DNA of 64,000 nucleotides from Laspinema olomoucense D3b. GTDB taxonomy: Bacteria; Cyanobacteriota; Cyanobacteriia; Cyanobacteriales; Laspinemataceae. A program made the translations under genes and the position numbers. The notes under the pieces were generated by a model. That model ran no database searches and was not told where the DNA came from. It saw only the letters and a list, made by a program, of their open reading frames with translations. Positions within the stretch are counted from its first letter, which is position 1. Each line of letters begins with the position of its first letter. Of the stretch, positions 26,380 through 36,372 are shown piece after piece. The stretch covers positions 91,033-155,032 of the forward strand of contig NZ_JAMXFA010000016.1 of assembly GCF_025370785.1 (NCBI RefSeq), in the 5' to 3' direction.

Positions 26380-26530
26380 CCCTAGGCAGATTTCATGACT
26401 TGATAGCTTTCGTTCGCCACGGCAGTACAATGAACATAGCGGCACGAGTGAGTCTAACGACTCAGGGAGGCAATCCGAGGCACGCCTCGGGTCCTCAGGG
26501 GGTAAAAACCTGCCTGAGTCTGACCTAGGG
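26380..26530 (+). ncRNA. Structured RNA candidate upstream of btpA
   Basis: Closing stem CCCTAGGCAG (26380-26389) with CTG-A-CCTAGGG (26520-26530). Inside, GACTCAGG (26459-26466) pairs with CCTGAGTC (26513-26520), and CCGAGG-CACG-CCTCGG (26475-26490) makes a tetraloop hairpin. An upstream TGAGTC (26449-26454) can also pair with the same GACTCA around TAAC, so two exclusive folds exist. No open frame covers it. It could be an independent small RNA (6S-like size and rod shape) or a btpA leader. No tRNA, tmRNA or RNase P core motifs are seen. The flanking 25853-26379 holds no gene I can support. Confidence 0.45.
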
Positions 26531-26683
26531 ATACCGGCTTAATTTATTAGGCCAGAGGAATCGCGATCGCACTCCAGGCCGGGATCCAACAGTCCCGCTT
26601 TGAGCGGGTCAAGACTTACTTAAAAGTCTTTGTCAGTATATTGGTTGACCGAACGTTCTTGTGGCGTCCGAGATAGTAACAAC

Positions 26684-27535
26684 GTGGACTTAAAACAGCT
26701 CTTCAAAACCCCGAATCCGATTATTGGTGTTGTCCATTTACTGCCCCTGCCGACCTCTCCGAGGTGGGGGGGCAGCCTCAAAACTGTCATTGAGCGAGCC
26801 GAGCGAGAGGCCACAGCGTTGGCATCAGGCGGGGTTGATGGTATTATTGTCGAAAATTTCTTTGATGCTCCCTTTACGAACGGCCAGGTTGATCCAGCCG
26901 TAGTGAGTGCCATGACCCTGATCGTGGATCGGCTGATGAACTTGGTAACGGTGCCGATCGGAATCAACGTTTTGCGAAATGACGCCCTGAGTGGATTGGC
27001 GATCGCCTCCTGTGTCGGTGCCAGCTTTATCCGGGTCAATGTCCTCACTGGGGTCATGGCGACGGACCAAGGCTTAATCGAAGGACAAGCGCACCAACTG
27101 CTGCGCTATCGGCGAGAACTCGGCAGCGAGGTTAAAATCCTGGCCGATGTTTTAGTCAAGCACGCGCGGCCCTTGGGGTCCCCCAATCTCACCACCGCTG
27201 TGCAAGAAACCATTGAGCGCGGTTTAGCCGATGGCGTGATTCTCTCCGGTTGGGCAACTGGGAACCCTCCGAGTTTTGAGGATTTAGAACTGGCGATCGC
27301 TGCAGCTAAAGGCACTCCCGTCTTTATTGGCAGCGGTGCCAACTGGGACAATATTTCTACCTTAATGCAGGCAGCCAATGGGGTCATTGTCTGTAGTTCC
27401 CTCAAACGACATGGACAACTCGAACAACCCGTTGACCCCATCCGCGTCAGTCAATTCGTAGAAGCCACTCGCCGGAGTCTCTCTCTCGAAACTCCCTCCG
27501 CGTCACTGGCGGCTATCAAGCTGCATTCAGGGTGA
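26684..27535 (+). CDS. btpA: BtpA/SgcQ family protein
   Basis: 283 residues from the GTG at 26684 (VDLKQLFKTPNPIIGVVHLL); the frame is open to a TTG at 26630 but that part is not conserved. The IIGVVHLLPLP opening, DGIIVENFFDAPF, and the TIM-barrel-like repeats (GVASFIRVN-type strands, VFIGSGAN) fit BtpA. In Synechocystis BtpA stabilises photosystem I reaction-centre proteins PsaA/PsaB at the thylakoid surface. Downstream 27536-28366 holds C/T-rich low-complexity DNA (about 27630-27700) and a decayed ORF, no intact gene. Confidence 0.85.
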   Translation: MDLKQLFKTPNPIIGVVHLLPLPTSPRWGGSLKTVIERAEREATALASGGVDGIIVENFFDAPFTNGQVDPAVVSAMTLIVDRLMNLVTVPIGINVLRNDALSGLAIASCVGASFIRVNVLTGVMATDQGLIEGQAHQLLRYRRELGSEVKILADVLVKHARPLGSPNLTTAVQETIERGLADGVILSGWATGNPPSFEDLELAIAAAKGTPVFIGSGANWDNISTLMQAANGVIVCSSLKRHGQLEQPVDPIRVSQFVEATRRSLSLETPSASLAAIKLHSG

Positions 27536-27932
27536 GGGCTTTTTGAAAACCACTCCATGAAGGCATCAGGATGAAGGGGGAAAATTCATCCCTCATCCTG
27601 ATCCGGCTTTTTCATTTGGGTTCCTGAAATCATCCCTCCTCCCTCCTCCCCTATCCCTCCCCCTTCATCCCCTATCCCTCCCCTTCATCCTGCCGCACTC
27701 ATCCTTCGGCCTAGAGCATTCCCCCTTCCCCTGAGCGAATATGCCACAATCAAATTGTCCTGGCTTTGCTACTTGAGCAATCAAGAGCCATCGTCACAGT
27801 CCCATCTGAGGAACAGGGTCGTCAACCCTTGCCTCAGATAGTCGTTGACCTGCCCAAGTCTTAACTGACTCAGTTATCGGCAACGGTTCCCTACCCTATA
27901 GCAAGTCTCAATTATTCTGACAATAGAATTAA

Positions 27933-28124
27933 GGAGTGGGAGCCGGAAAGCTCCCTACTACTGAAAGGTCGCTTTCCGGACCCCACTCACGCCTAAAAAT
28001 TGTCCAATTCATCGAGACGCGCTATATCCAGGAATACGAAGCAAGTTCCTGGCTCTAAAACTGGATCGTTAAACAGTTTTACCCCGATGAAGACCGTCTG
28101 TTCAACAATAGTAGCGACCGATAA
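27933..28124 (+). pseudogene. Decayed ORF of unknown family
   Basis: One frame gives RLKIVQFIETRYIQEYEASS, WL, then TAA (28047-28049), then NWIVKQFYPDEDRLFNNSSD and a stop at 28122. The amino-acid composition looks coding on both sides of the internal stop, and no intact version exists in the window. A remnant of a mobile-element or accessory gene is possible. I do not recognise the family. Confidence 0.3.
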
Positions 28125-28366
28125 CATGATTTAAGGGGTTACCACTCCGGGAACGGAAGGGGTGCCTACCCCAAAAAATACTATGCGTACAGGGTAAAAC
28201 GTTTGAGGCGGTAATTGTCCCGTTGAAAGTGCATCACAAAAGCACCCCAGGCCAAGTCACCCCAAGGCGATAGTAATCCTCAATGCTCACGGGGGTTTAA
28301 CCCCTGTGATGCGCTTTTCCTCCGAGGTTTAAAAACTCTCGGTTTGCAAATTACCAAATTTTTCTT

Positions 28367-29335
28367 ATGAGTCGCCGACGTTCTACTCCGTGGATTTACC
28401 GCTGGTCGCGTCATATTATTGGCGCGATCGCCGTTTTAGGTCTTTTAGAAACCGCTTTTTTGACCATCGTTGAGTTTACCGGATCCGCTGCGGCAGTTTG
28501 TCCCACCACCGGCTGCCAAATTGTCCTGGAAAGCGAATATGCCAAAATCTTTGGGTTGCCCCTCACCCTATTTGGTTTTCTAGGCTATACCACAATGGCG
28601 ATTTTGGCCTTTGCTCCCCTATTAATCAAAGAAGAGACCCAAAAAGGGTTGAAATCGCAGGTAGACAACACATCCTGGTTGCTGATGTTTGCGATCGCCT
28701 CCGCCATGCTGGTGTTTAGTCTATACCTGACATACATCATGTTTTTTACCCTGCAAGCAGTCTGTCCTTACTGCATGGTTTCGGCAGTCTTTTCAGTCTT
28801 GCTGTTTGTCTTAACCATCATTGGCCGCGATTGGCCCGATCGCGGCCAACTGTTCTTTATCGGCATTATTGTCGGCATGATTACCCTGATTAGCGCCTTG
28901 GGGGTCTATGCCAGTGTCAATAACCCAGGGACCCAAGTTTCTGCCGACAACTCCATCGTTCAGCGTCAGGCTGGACGCCCCCCCTCCAATACAGGCTGGC
29001 CGATTTCCACCTCCTCCGGTGAAGCTGAAATCGCCTTAGCCCAACATCTGAGTGCAGTGGGGGCAAAAAACTATAGTGCCTATTGGTGTCCGCATTGCCA
29101 TGAACAAAAGGAACTGTTTGGAAAACAAGCAGTGAGTGAGATTAACTACATTGAATGCGACCCCCTGGGCAAAAATCCCCAACCTCAACTCTGTAAATCA
29201 GTTGGAATTGAAGGATTTCCCACCTGGATCATTAACGGGGAAAAATATCCAGGGGTGCGATCGCTCTCTGAATTAGCGGAATTGTCCGGCTATCAAGGGC
29301 CAAGTAACTTTAAAAACGTCTTACCGAGTCCCTAA
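28367..29335 (+). CDS. Vitamin K epoxide reductase-thioredoxin fusion
   Basis: 322 residues. N-terminal VKOR domain with about four to five membrane helices, the loop cysteine pair in CPTTGC and the quinone-proximal CPYC (133-136), then an extracytoplasmic thioredoxin-like domain with CPHC (241-244) and two further cysteines (IECDPLG, QLCKSVG). Homologous to the cyanobacterial and plant LTO1-type oxidase, which makes disulfides in lumenal proteins using quinone as electron acceptor. A disulfide-forming enzyme of the thylakoid lumen or periplasm. Confidence 0.93.
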   Translation: MSRRRSTPWIYRWSRHIIGAIAVLGLLETAFLTIVEFTGSAAAVCPTTGCQIVLESEYAKIFGLPLTLFGFLGYTTMAILAFAPLLIKEETQKGLKSQVDNTSWLLMFAIASAMLVFSLYLTYIMFFTLQAVCPYCMVSAVFSVLLFVLTIIGRDWPDRGQLFFIGIIVGMITLISALGVYASVNNPGTQVSADNSIVQRQAGRPPSNTGWPISTSSGEAEIALAQHLSAVGAKNYSAYWCPHCHEQKELFGKQAVSEINYIECDPLGKNPQPQLCKSVGIEGFPTWIINGEKYPGVRSLSELAELSGYQGPSNFKNVLPSP

Positions 29336-29458
29336 CCTACCCTAAACCCCAGGATCCGAGAAATTCCCAATGCGGTTTGAGGCTGGACTCGCACGGGGAA
29401 AGTCCGGATCCCAGTCCTTTTTCTAAGCAGATTAAATCCCCTCAAAAGCTAGTATTTC

Positions 29459-31705
29459 ATGAAAATGCAGCCCCTTAAAGGTCCAAAACTACTCTGGAGT
29501 GCCCTGACGCAACGGTGGCAACAAAGACTTCCCGACTGGAGTGGGAGCATTTGGCTTCCCTTTAAGGCGGTTGTCGGTGTGGCCGGGTTTGTGTTGATTT
29601 TGCGCTCCACGGGACTGTTGCAGTCTCTGGAATGGGCGGCTTATGACCAGATGTTTCGTTGGCGTCCCCCGGAACCGAGGGACGATCGCATCCTGATTGT
29701 GGGAATTAACGAAACCGATATCCGGGAATTCCAAACCTGGCCGATTTCCGATCGCGTCTTAGCTGAACTGCTGCAAAAACTGGATAGCTACTCTCCCCGG
29801 GCGATCGGTCTGGATCTCTATCGAGATATTCCAGCCGAACCCGGTTACGCTGAGTTACAACAGGTCTTTGCCACTACCCCTAATCTGATTGGCATTGAAG
29901 AGGTGCCGATCGGTACCAACCTCATCGGGGTCCGTCCTCCGAAAGTTTTGGCGCAATTGGATGCGGTGGGATTTAACAATGTGGCGATCGATTCCGATGG
30001 CAACATCCGCCGTAATCTGCTTTATCTATGGAGTGAGGAGAAAACCTACCAAAGTTTTGCCTTAAAACTGGCCTTGATCTATCTGCAAGGGGAAGGGATT
30101 AAACTTGAACCCTCATCTGAGCATCCCAAGCATTTCCAACTCGGTCCTCACACCTTTCCTCGGTTTGAAGCCAATGATGGACCCTATATCGGCCAAGATA
30201 ATGGGGGTTATCAACTACTGGCTAATTTTCATCTGGGACCCCCGGGTAAGTCTGAACTGGTCCCCTATCGCGAGGTCTCCATGAGGGATGTGTTAGAGGG
30301 TAAGGTTCCAGGGGATTGGGTGCGCGATCGCGTGGTCTTGATCGGTTCAACCGCTACAAGTATCAATGATTTTTTCTATACCCCCCATAGTGCGGGATTG
30401 TTCCAGGCCCCTAAAAAAGTCTTTGGGGTCCAGCTTCATGCCAATTTTGTCAGCCAAATCATCAGTGCGGCTTTAAATGACCGTGCTCCCTCGATTTTTT
30501 TCTGGTCTGAACCCCTCGAATGGCTGTGGATTGTGCTCTGGGCGATCGCCGGTGCCTTCATCAGTTCCACCGGGCGATCGCCACTTCGCCTAACGGCGAG
30601 TATCCTCCTGGCTTCCTTAACCCTCTTCGGTAGCGCTACCCTGCTCTTTTTAATAGGCTGGTGGGTCCCCTTAATTCCTCCCCTCTTAACCCTCTTATGT
30701 TCCGCCGGATTGCTCACTTCTTATATTGCTTATCATGAAGAAAAATTAAAACGCTCTTTTGCCGAATCCAAAGACTTTTTAGACCAAATCATCAATACCA
30801 TCCCCGACCCCATTTTTGTTAAAGATAAAAACCACCACTGGATTGTCTTAAATGATGCCTATTGTAAACTCATTGGCTATCCTTTACAAGTAGTTCTTGA
30901 AAAATCGGATTATGAAATTTTTTCCACCGATGAAGCTAATCTCTTTTGGCAGGAAGATGAATGGGTCTTGACCACAGGTTTACCCCATGAAAATGAAGCC
31001 AAGTTGACCGATGCCACGGGAACGCTACATTATATTGCCACAAAACGGTCTTTGCATAAAGATTCAGCCGGAAATGTCTTCTTAGTGGGGGTGATTCGAG
31101 ACATTACTGAACGCAAGAAGATGGAAGAAGAACTCAAACGCACGGCTTCAGAATTGGCTCAGTCTTACCAAGAATTAAAAGTCTCTGAAGACCGATTGCG
31201 CCACCAAGCCTATCACGATACTCTAACCAATCTTCCCAACCGAAAATTATTCTCTGATCGGCTCAATCAAGCCTTAGAATGGGCGGCGATTAATCACCAA
31301 ATTGTAGCAGTTTTATTTATTGATTTAGATGGGTTTAAACAAATTAATGATACCCTCGGACATGACAGCGGCGACTTGTTATTGAAAGAAGTGGCGCGAC
31401 GACTCACTGCCTGTTTGCGGGGGAGTGACACGGTGGCACGTCTGGGGGGTGATGAGTTTACCGTGATTTTACCGGCAATTCCTCGGCAGCAAGATGTGGC
31501 GAGTGTGGCGCAGAAGATTATGACGACTTTGGGGGAACCCGTTGCGATCGCTGGAGACTTGATTCATGTCACCGCTAGTATCGGAATTAGCTTGTACCCC
31601 TTGAATGGGGAAGATGCAGATACCTTAATTAAGCGTGCAGACGCGGCGATGTACCGTTCTAAAGAACTCGGTAAAAATCAATATGAATTTTATGAAGTTT
31701 CCTAA
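29459..31705 (+). CDS. CHASE2-PAS-GGDEF diguanylate cyclase
   Basis: 748 residues. A short N-terminal membrane helix (FKAVVGVAGFVLILRSTGL), a large extracytoplasmic CHASE2 sensor (about 60-330, with RILIVGINETDIRE-like core), three membrane helices (about 345-425), a PAS domain (about 440-560), then GGDEF (about 580-745). The active-site motif is RLGGDEF, with an RxxD inhibitory site (RGSD) five residues before it. Predicted active cyclic di-GMP synthase responding to an external cue. Confidence 0.92.
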   Translation: MKMQPLKGPKLLWSALTQRWQQRLPDWSGSIWLPFKAVVGVAGFVLILRSTGLLQSLEWAAYDQMFRWRPPEPRDDRILIVGINETDIREFQTWPISDRVLAELLQKLDSYSPRAIGLDLYRDIPAEPGYAELQQVFATTPNLIGIEEVPIGTNLIGVRPPKVLAQLDAVGFNNVAIDSDGNIRRNLLYLWSEEKTYQSFALKLALIYLQGEGIKLEPSSEHPKHFQLGPHTFPRFEANDGPYIGQDNGGYQLLANFHLGPPGKSELVPYREVSMRDVLEGKVPGDWVRDRVVLIGSTATSINDFFYTPHSAGLFQAPKKVFGVQLHANFVSQIISAALNDRAPSIFFWSEPLEWLWIVLWAIAGAFISSTGRSPLRLTASILLASLTLFGSATLLFLIGWWVPLIPPLLTLLCSAGLLTSYIAYHEEKLKRSFAESKDFLDQIINTIPDPIFVKDKNHHWIVLNDAYCKLIGYPLQVVLEKSDYEIFSTDEANLFWQEDEWVLTTGLPHENEAKLTDATGTLHYIATKRSLHKDSAGNVFLVGVIRDITERKKMEEELKRTASELAQSYQELKVSEDRLRHQAYHDTLTNLPNRKLFSDRLNQALEWAAINHQIVAVLFIDLDGFKQINDTLGHDSGDLLLKEVARRLTACLRGSDTVARLGGDEFTVILPAIPRQQDVASVAQKIMTTLGEPVAIAGDLIHVTASIGISLYPLNGEDADTLIKRADAAMYRSKELGKNQYEFYEVS

Positions 31706-32184
31706 ACTTCCGGACCCGGTAAGCACAGGGATCAAGGATATCGAGGAGTTCTCTCTAGATCCACAGCGGGTTAATTTTGCCACCCTAGATCCACCATTAA
31801 ACGGGGGGGGATATTAGGATTGATGATGAGAAATATTAATGTATGTTAAGAATTGAATCAATCACGACACAAACTCTATACCTAAACCCTATTGTCAAGG
31901 TTACTAGACATTTTAGAAAACATCTACTGAGTCACCACAGCCGCGTAAGAGTAAATACGGATACCCCTGAACCTGAGCGGACTTCAACGGTGGAGAATTT
32001 CATTGAAATCACAGGTTTTAACCCCGTGACCTAGCTCTAACCCCTCAAAAACTTCCTCGGTAAATCCACGGTACCCCTCCAAAAATTTTTTTTCAGCTAC
32101 TGGACAAATACGTGAATCTACTGATAAACTAATACCACAGGGGGACATCTACTAGGAAGGTTATTTTATGGGGTCAAGGGTGTT
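31706..32184. other. Intergenic region without supported gene
   Basis: About 480 bp between the CHASE2 cyclase and the small secreted ORF. Open frames here (for example 31843-32034) have no RBS or recognisable homology. It contains two CACCCTAGATCCACC-like strings and G- and A-runs. Confidence 0.5.
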
Positions 32185-32409
32185 ATGTTTACGTTACTTC
32201 GCTCTAGTACAATCACTCTCTTTTCAATTAGCAGCTTGCTAGGGACAACCCTGGCCCTCACGAGCTGGCCAACGAGTTTGACTCCTGAATCGCTCCGGAA
32301 TACAACCGGCTCGAATCTGGAGATTTCCATTGCTGAATATGAACCGCCAAGGCCGGGTAACGGCAAGCCCCAGGGTGAAACCCCTGGAGCTGGAACCCGC
32401 TACATTTAG
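32185..32409 (+). CDS. Small secreted peptide, possibly a truncated DUF928 start
   Basis: 74 residues: a convincing signal peptide (MFTLLRSSTITLFSISSLLG, with ALA-like cleavage region) followed by a Pro/Gly-rich stretch EYEPPRPGNGKPQGETPGAG. This signal-plus-YxPPxxGxP pattern resembles the beginning of cyanobacterial DUF928 proteins, which are usually about 200 residues longer. No convincing remainder is seen downstream, so this may be a truncated gene or a genuine short exported peptide. Confidence 0.4.
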   Translation: MFTLLRSSTITLFSISSLLGTTLALTSWPTSLTPESLRNTTGSNLEISIAEYEPPRPGNGKPQGETPGAGTRYI

Positions 32410-32556
32410 TTCTAAGACTTGCCCTCGGAATTTAGGGACAAACCCTCCCGTTGCTTTAAACCCGGGCCTACTCCTGACGCTTCACCGGATATTTATAGGA
32501 GAGCCCCACCTAAGACTCAGTGAAAGAAATAGCTATCGGCAGAAATGGCAGGACCA

Positions 32557-34278
32557 TCAAAGGGGAATCCTGCGCCAAGATTGGTTTTGAACCACAGTAT
32601 GAGCTTGCCAACTGGGATCCGTATGGGGATAATCTAAGCGATAGTGACCCCCACGACTTTCGGTTCTAAACATGGCACTGGTGAGAATCAAGTAGGCTCC
32701 ATCCAGTAAATTGCGGGTTTCCGACCACTGAACGAGCAGTTCATTGGCATTGGGGATGGAAAAACTGACCCTCTGACCAACCACCGGCTTTAATAAATAT
32801 TGAGACAGAGGAAGGGCGGCAAATTCAGCTTGCCAGGTGTTAATTTGCCCGATCGCCGCTTCTAAGGCCGCTTGTCCCCGCACAATTCCCGCACTTTGCC
32901 AAACCAGCAACGGTAGCGATCGCCGCAGTTGTTGAATATAAGCTTGTTGTGCGGGTAAATCTTTCCCCAATCGATTACTCTCTAAGGTCACCGTCTCTTC
33001 CTCAACCCCTTCTCCCCGATTGGGATCAATTTCAATGGCCCCTAACTGAGCACCAAACACGAGACATTCCAGCAAAGAATTACTCGCTAAGCGATTCGCA
33101 CCATGCACGCCGGTATTGGTCGTTTCCCCCACCGCATACAAACCGGGAATCGAAGTGCGTCCGTACAAATCTGTTTGAACCCCACCCATCCAGTAATGGG
33201 CCGCTGGTGCCACCGGAATGGGTTCCCTAAACAAATCGACTCCCCAAGTTTGACAAACCTGGATAATATTCGGAAAGCGATGGCGAATCCGCTCGTCGGA
33301 AATCGGGCGCAAATCTAGCCAAACACATCCCGGGGTGGGGTCAGTGCCCCAATTCTGAAGATGCATAAAAATCGAGCGACTGACCACATCTCGCGGTGCC
33401 AATTCTCCCGCCGGATGGTAATCAAACATGAAGCGATAGCCGCGATCGTCGAGCAAATGAGCGCCCTCACCCCGGACTGCCTCACTGATTAAAAATCGGG
33501 GAGCGTCCGCTTTGGTGAGTGCGGTGGGATGAAACTGAAAAAATTCTAAATCTCTTAAAACTGCACCGGCACGCCATGCCATTGCTACCCCGTCCCCGGT
33601 ACTGACTGAAGGATTGGTGGTTTGGGCGAAGACTTGACCACCGCCGCCGGTAGCGAGAACTACAGCACCAGCACGCACCCAGTAAATCTGACCCTGATAC
33701 ACTAGGCGGACGCCTTGACAGCGTTCGGTCTCTGGGTCAATCCACAGATTCAAAACAACGGCATTTTCGATCGCCTGAATATTGGGGCAGCTCAAGACCC
33801 GACTGCTCAGGACGCTGACAATGGCTCGACCCGTGGTATCTGCTGCATGAAGAACGCGGCGGTGGGAGTGAGCAGCTTCTAGGGTTAAGGCTAAGGTTCC
33901 TTGATTGTCCCGGTCGAAGGCTACACCCAGTTTTAGCAAGTTTTGAACACAGTTAGGTGCTTGTTCGGCGAGAAACTTGACGGCTTCTAGATCACACAAC
34001 CCAGCACCGGCAACGAGGGTATCTTCGATATGGAACTTGGGAGAATCATCGGGGGCGATCGCAGCGGCTATACCCCCCTGCGCCCAATCGCTTGCGGAAA
34101 TCGGCAAGCTATCTTTGGCAATTAAACCCACGCGGTAAGTATCAGGAAGGCACAGGGCTGCATACAAACCCGCAGCACCAGCGCCGACAACCAATACATC
34201 AAAAGTGGTGGGTATCCTCTGATTGAGACCGGGATCGAACTGTGACGGATTGCTCAATGAAAAATCGCCCCTTGTCAA
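32557..34278 (-). CDS. nadB: L-aspartate oxidase
   Basis: 573 residues. FAD-binding VVGAGAAGLYAAL at the N terminus, the succinate dehydrogenase-family ATGGGGQVFAQTTNP, substrate-binding HPTAL and the active-site arginine in EAVRGEGAHL. NadB oxidises L-aspartate to iminoaspartate, the first step of NAD synthesis with NadA. No ATG exists at the 5' end: candidates are TTG at 34278 or a TTG eight codons later, which sits 10 bp after AAGGGG. The exact start is uncertain. Confidence 0.95.
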   Translation of the reverse strand: MTRGDFSLSNPSQFDPGLNQRIPTTFDVLVVGAGAAGLYAALCLPDTYRVGLIAKDSLPISASDWAQGGIAAAIAPDDSPKFHIEDTLVAGAGLCDLEAVKFLAEQAPNCVQNLLKLGVAFDRDNQGTLALTLEAAHSHRRVLHAADTTGRAIVSVLSSRVLSCPNIQAIENAVVLNLWIDPETERCQGVRLVYQGQIYWVRAGAVVLATGGGGQVFAQTTNPSVSTGDGVAMAWRAGAVLRDLEFFQFHPTALTKADAPRFLISEAVRGEGAHLLDDRGYRFMFDYHPAGELAPRDVVSRSIFMHLQNWGTDPTPGCVWLDLRPISDERIRHRFPNIIQVCQTWGVDLFREPIPVAPAAHYWMGGVQTDLYGRTSIPGLYAVGETTNTGVHGANRLASNSLLECLVFGAQLGAIEIDPNRGEGVEEETVTLESNRLGKDLPAQQAYIQQLRRSLPLLVWQSAGIVRGQAALEAAIGQINTWQAEFAALPLSQYLLKPVVGQRVSFSIPNANELLVQWSETRNLLDGAYLILTSAMFRTESRGGHYRLDYPHTDPSWQAHTVVQNQSWRRIPL

Positions 34279-34463
34279 GTAGTTGAGCCGATTCTATAGG
34301 GCTGGGTAAATCTAGGGGAGCATTCGGGTCGCCGTAGCACGTTTGTCTCCCTAACCCTCCGGGGTCTTGCATCGGGGTCCAAGGGCCTACTGCCTATTGC
34401 TCCAATGATTTAGAAGCCCTATAGAAGCTCTTTATATTACCTTAATGGACAAAGGACGAAATT

Positions 34464-34501
34464 AACGATCTCTGTGTGTTCTACCGGAACAGGAGATCGT
34501 T
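34464..34501 (-). terminator. Terminator hairpin of psbU
   Basis: AACGATCTC and GAGATCGTT (9 bp), with an inner GTTC/GAAC extension. It begins right at the psbU stop codon and is followed on the minus strand by AATTTCG. Confidence 0.7.
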
Positions 34502-34929
34502 TAGTAATAGCCGTTATTGATGCGATCGTCGCCTTCAATTAACGAGACTTCAGGGTCGGTGACGGTAAATTTATCCAGATTGGCTTGTAGCAATTCTTTT
34601 TGGCGATCGCTCAGGCTGGGAATGCTTAAAACATCCTCAACTTTCTCGTAGGGGGCATTTTGGACAATTAACCCCGCCAGGGTGGGATACAGTCCCCGAT
34701 ACTGCCGGAAAGCCCGAACGTTGGTGTTATTTAAGTCAATTTTTTCGCCAAACTCACTCGCCAGCTTATCATCGATGGGATTGCGATACTGGGGTTGCGA
34801 GACTAAAATCGTGGATTGTAAGGATATCCCCCTCCAGCCCGCAGCGGCTGCATTTTGAGGAAATCCTAACCATCCCAGACAACCCACGACTAAGCCGAAG
34901 ACTGCGACCAGGCGAACCAATCTTTGCAT
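34501..34929 (-). CDS. psbU: Photosystem II 12 kDa extrinsic protein PsbU
   Basis: 142 residues with a signal peptide ([20 protein letters not shown], ending near AAAA at about residue 30). The mature part has the PsbU signature [20 protein letters not shown] and helix-hairpin-helix-like [20 protein letters not shown]. PsbU binds the lumenal face of photosystem II and stabilises the oxygen-evolving Mn cluster with PsbO and PsbV. Monocistronic. Confidence 0.97.
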   Translation of the reverse strand: MQRLVRLVAVFGLVVGCLGWLGFPQNAAAAGWRGISLQSTILVSQPQYRNPIDDKLASEFGEKIDLNNTNVRAFRQYRGLYPTLAGLIVQNAPYEKVEDVLSIPSLSDRQKELLQANLDKFTVTDPEVSLIEGDDRINNGYY

Positions 34930-35161
34930 AACTTTATTCCTTTGTTTCTCATAAACAGCCTTTTAATAGAGACTACCATTTTACCTACAGATTTTTTTTT
35001 GATTTCTGCCAAATCAGCAGATTTTTTCCCGAGTGGGGCTGTGTTCAAGGGGTCCGGCTCCCATAAGAGTAGGCGCTGGATAGGAATTACCTGGACAGAT
35101 CCGATGATCTCCCCCAATGGCTTTAGGTCTAATTCTATTTAAAAGGGTTAAAAGGGGAGTT

Positions 35162-36154
35162 TTAGCGGTTGGCGGCCTGGGAACGCAAAAAGGCATCCAG
35201 GTTGGCGAAGGAGCAAGCGTAGGTGATGGTCGGCTTTTCGTAGCCCTTGAGATGGACGCTATGCTGCTTGAACAAGTCCTCATGTCCCGGGACGGTCCGA
35301 CAGTATTTATAAGTGGTTTCACCCAAAGCAATATCCAGGCCGATCTCTTTGGTAGCCGACTCCAAGCGAAAGGCGGCGTTGACGGTATCTCCTAATGCGG
35401 TGTAGTCGGGGCGATCGCCCGATCCGGTATTGCCAACCATGCCATATCCCGTATTGACTCCGGCCCCTATTCGCAGCGGAAAGGGCAGGGGATAGCGTTT
35501 ATTGAGGTCTTCGGTAACCTCATGCAAGGAATTGAGGGCCTGAAAAATTCGCAGCATCTCTTCGTCGCTGACTTCTTGGGTGCTATGAAACCAGACTGCC
35601 ATGACGGCATCGCCGATATATTTATCCACCCAACTGCCGCGATCGCGAATAATATTCCCGGCACAGCGGAACCAGGTCCCAATCACTTCCGAGAGGATTT
35701 TTTCATCCAGTTGTTGGGTCAAAACGGTGAAATTTCGGATATCCACGACCATCACCGAGATTAACCTGCGCACGTGCAAGGCCGCCGTGACGGTAAAATC
35801 CTTCGCGGTTCCTAACTCTTCTGAGCAGTCACTCAGATCGGCCATTGGGGAGAAAAATTCCAGGTCGGTTTGTCCGAAGGTCAGGCGATCGCCATTGTGC
35901 AAGATCACCGGGATGCTCACGCGGCGGCCATTGACAAAGGATCCATTGCGACTCCCGAGGTCGATCAAATAAAATTCCCCCGTGTCCATGCACTGCAGCA
36001 TGGCATGGGCGCGGGACATCCAGCGATCGCCAATTGCGAAATTATTATCTTCACTTCGTCCAATTGTCCAGCAGTTACCTCCCACTAACGGGAGATAGCG
36101 GTTCCCTGCTTCAGTTCGCAGTAAGAGATGAGGAGTAGGTGGGAGATTTGCCAC
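35162..36154 (-). CDS. FHA domain-class III adenylate/guanylate cyclase
   Basis: 330 residues from a GTG start. An FHA domain (about 25-105: WTIGRSEDNNFAI, MSRAHAMLQ, LIDLGSRNGSFVNG) binds phosphothreonine; a class III nucleotide cyclase domain follows (about 130-310) with both metal aspartates (VVDIRNFT and YIGDAVMAVW), a lysine in DKYIGD and DYTALGDTVNAAFRLES carrying the transition-state N and R. The substrate-specifying pair fits ATP more than GTP but I do not rely on it. Soluble enzyme possibly recruited by a Ser/Thr kinase. Confidence 0.9.
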   Translation of the reverse strand: MANLPPTPHLLLRTEAGNRYLPLVGGNCWTIGRSEDNNFAIGDRWMSRAHAMLQCMDTGEFYLIDLGSRNGSFVNGRRVSIPVILHNGDRLTFGQTDLEFFSPMADLSDCSEELGTAKDFTVTAALHVRRLISVMVVDIRNFTVLTQQLDEKILSEVIGTWFRCAGNIIRDRGSWVDKYIGDAVMAVWFHSTQEVSDEEMLRIFQALNSLHEVTEDLNKRYPLPFPLRIGAGVNTGYGMVGNTGSGDRPDYTALGDTVNAAFRLESATKEIGLDIALGETTYKYCRTVPGHEDLFKQHSVHLKGYEKPTITYACSFANLDAFLRSQAANR

Positions 36155-36372
36155 AGGTTAAGCACCAACGTTATGGATTTGTAACGCTCTCATTTTAAAA
36201 GGAGTAACCCTAGACTGAAGGTCTTCCACCTTTCTGAGGAAAGGTTGAGGAAAGTTGTGGGTTTTGGGTTGGTGTTGTTCAGTTGGAACAGGTCCCCTTC
36301 AACGATGCTTACCCCTTTTTAAGTCAGATACTTAACCCTGTAAGAGGGGATATTCAAGCTCTAATTGACCAT

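Noticed and set aside
29360..29420. RNase P-like GGGGAAAGTCCGG string
   Set aside because: Only a short match; no surrounding P RNA core. A weak terminator-like fold fits better.
31843..32034. 63-codon frame after the CHASE2 cyclase
   Set aside because: No RBS, no homology, in low-complexity intergenic DNA.
35117..36088. Plus-strand frames opposite the FHA cyclase
   Set aside because: No RBS and no domain; antisense to a gene with clear catalytic motifs.
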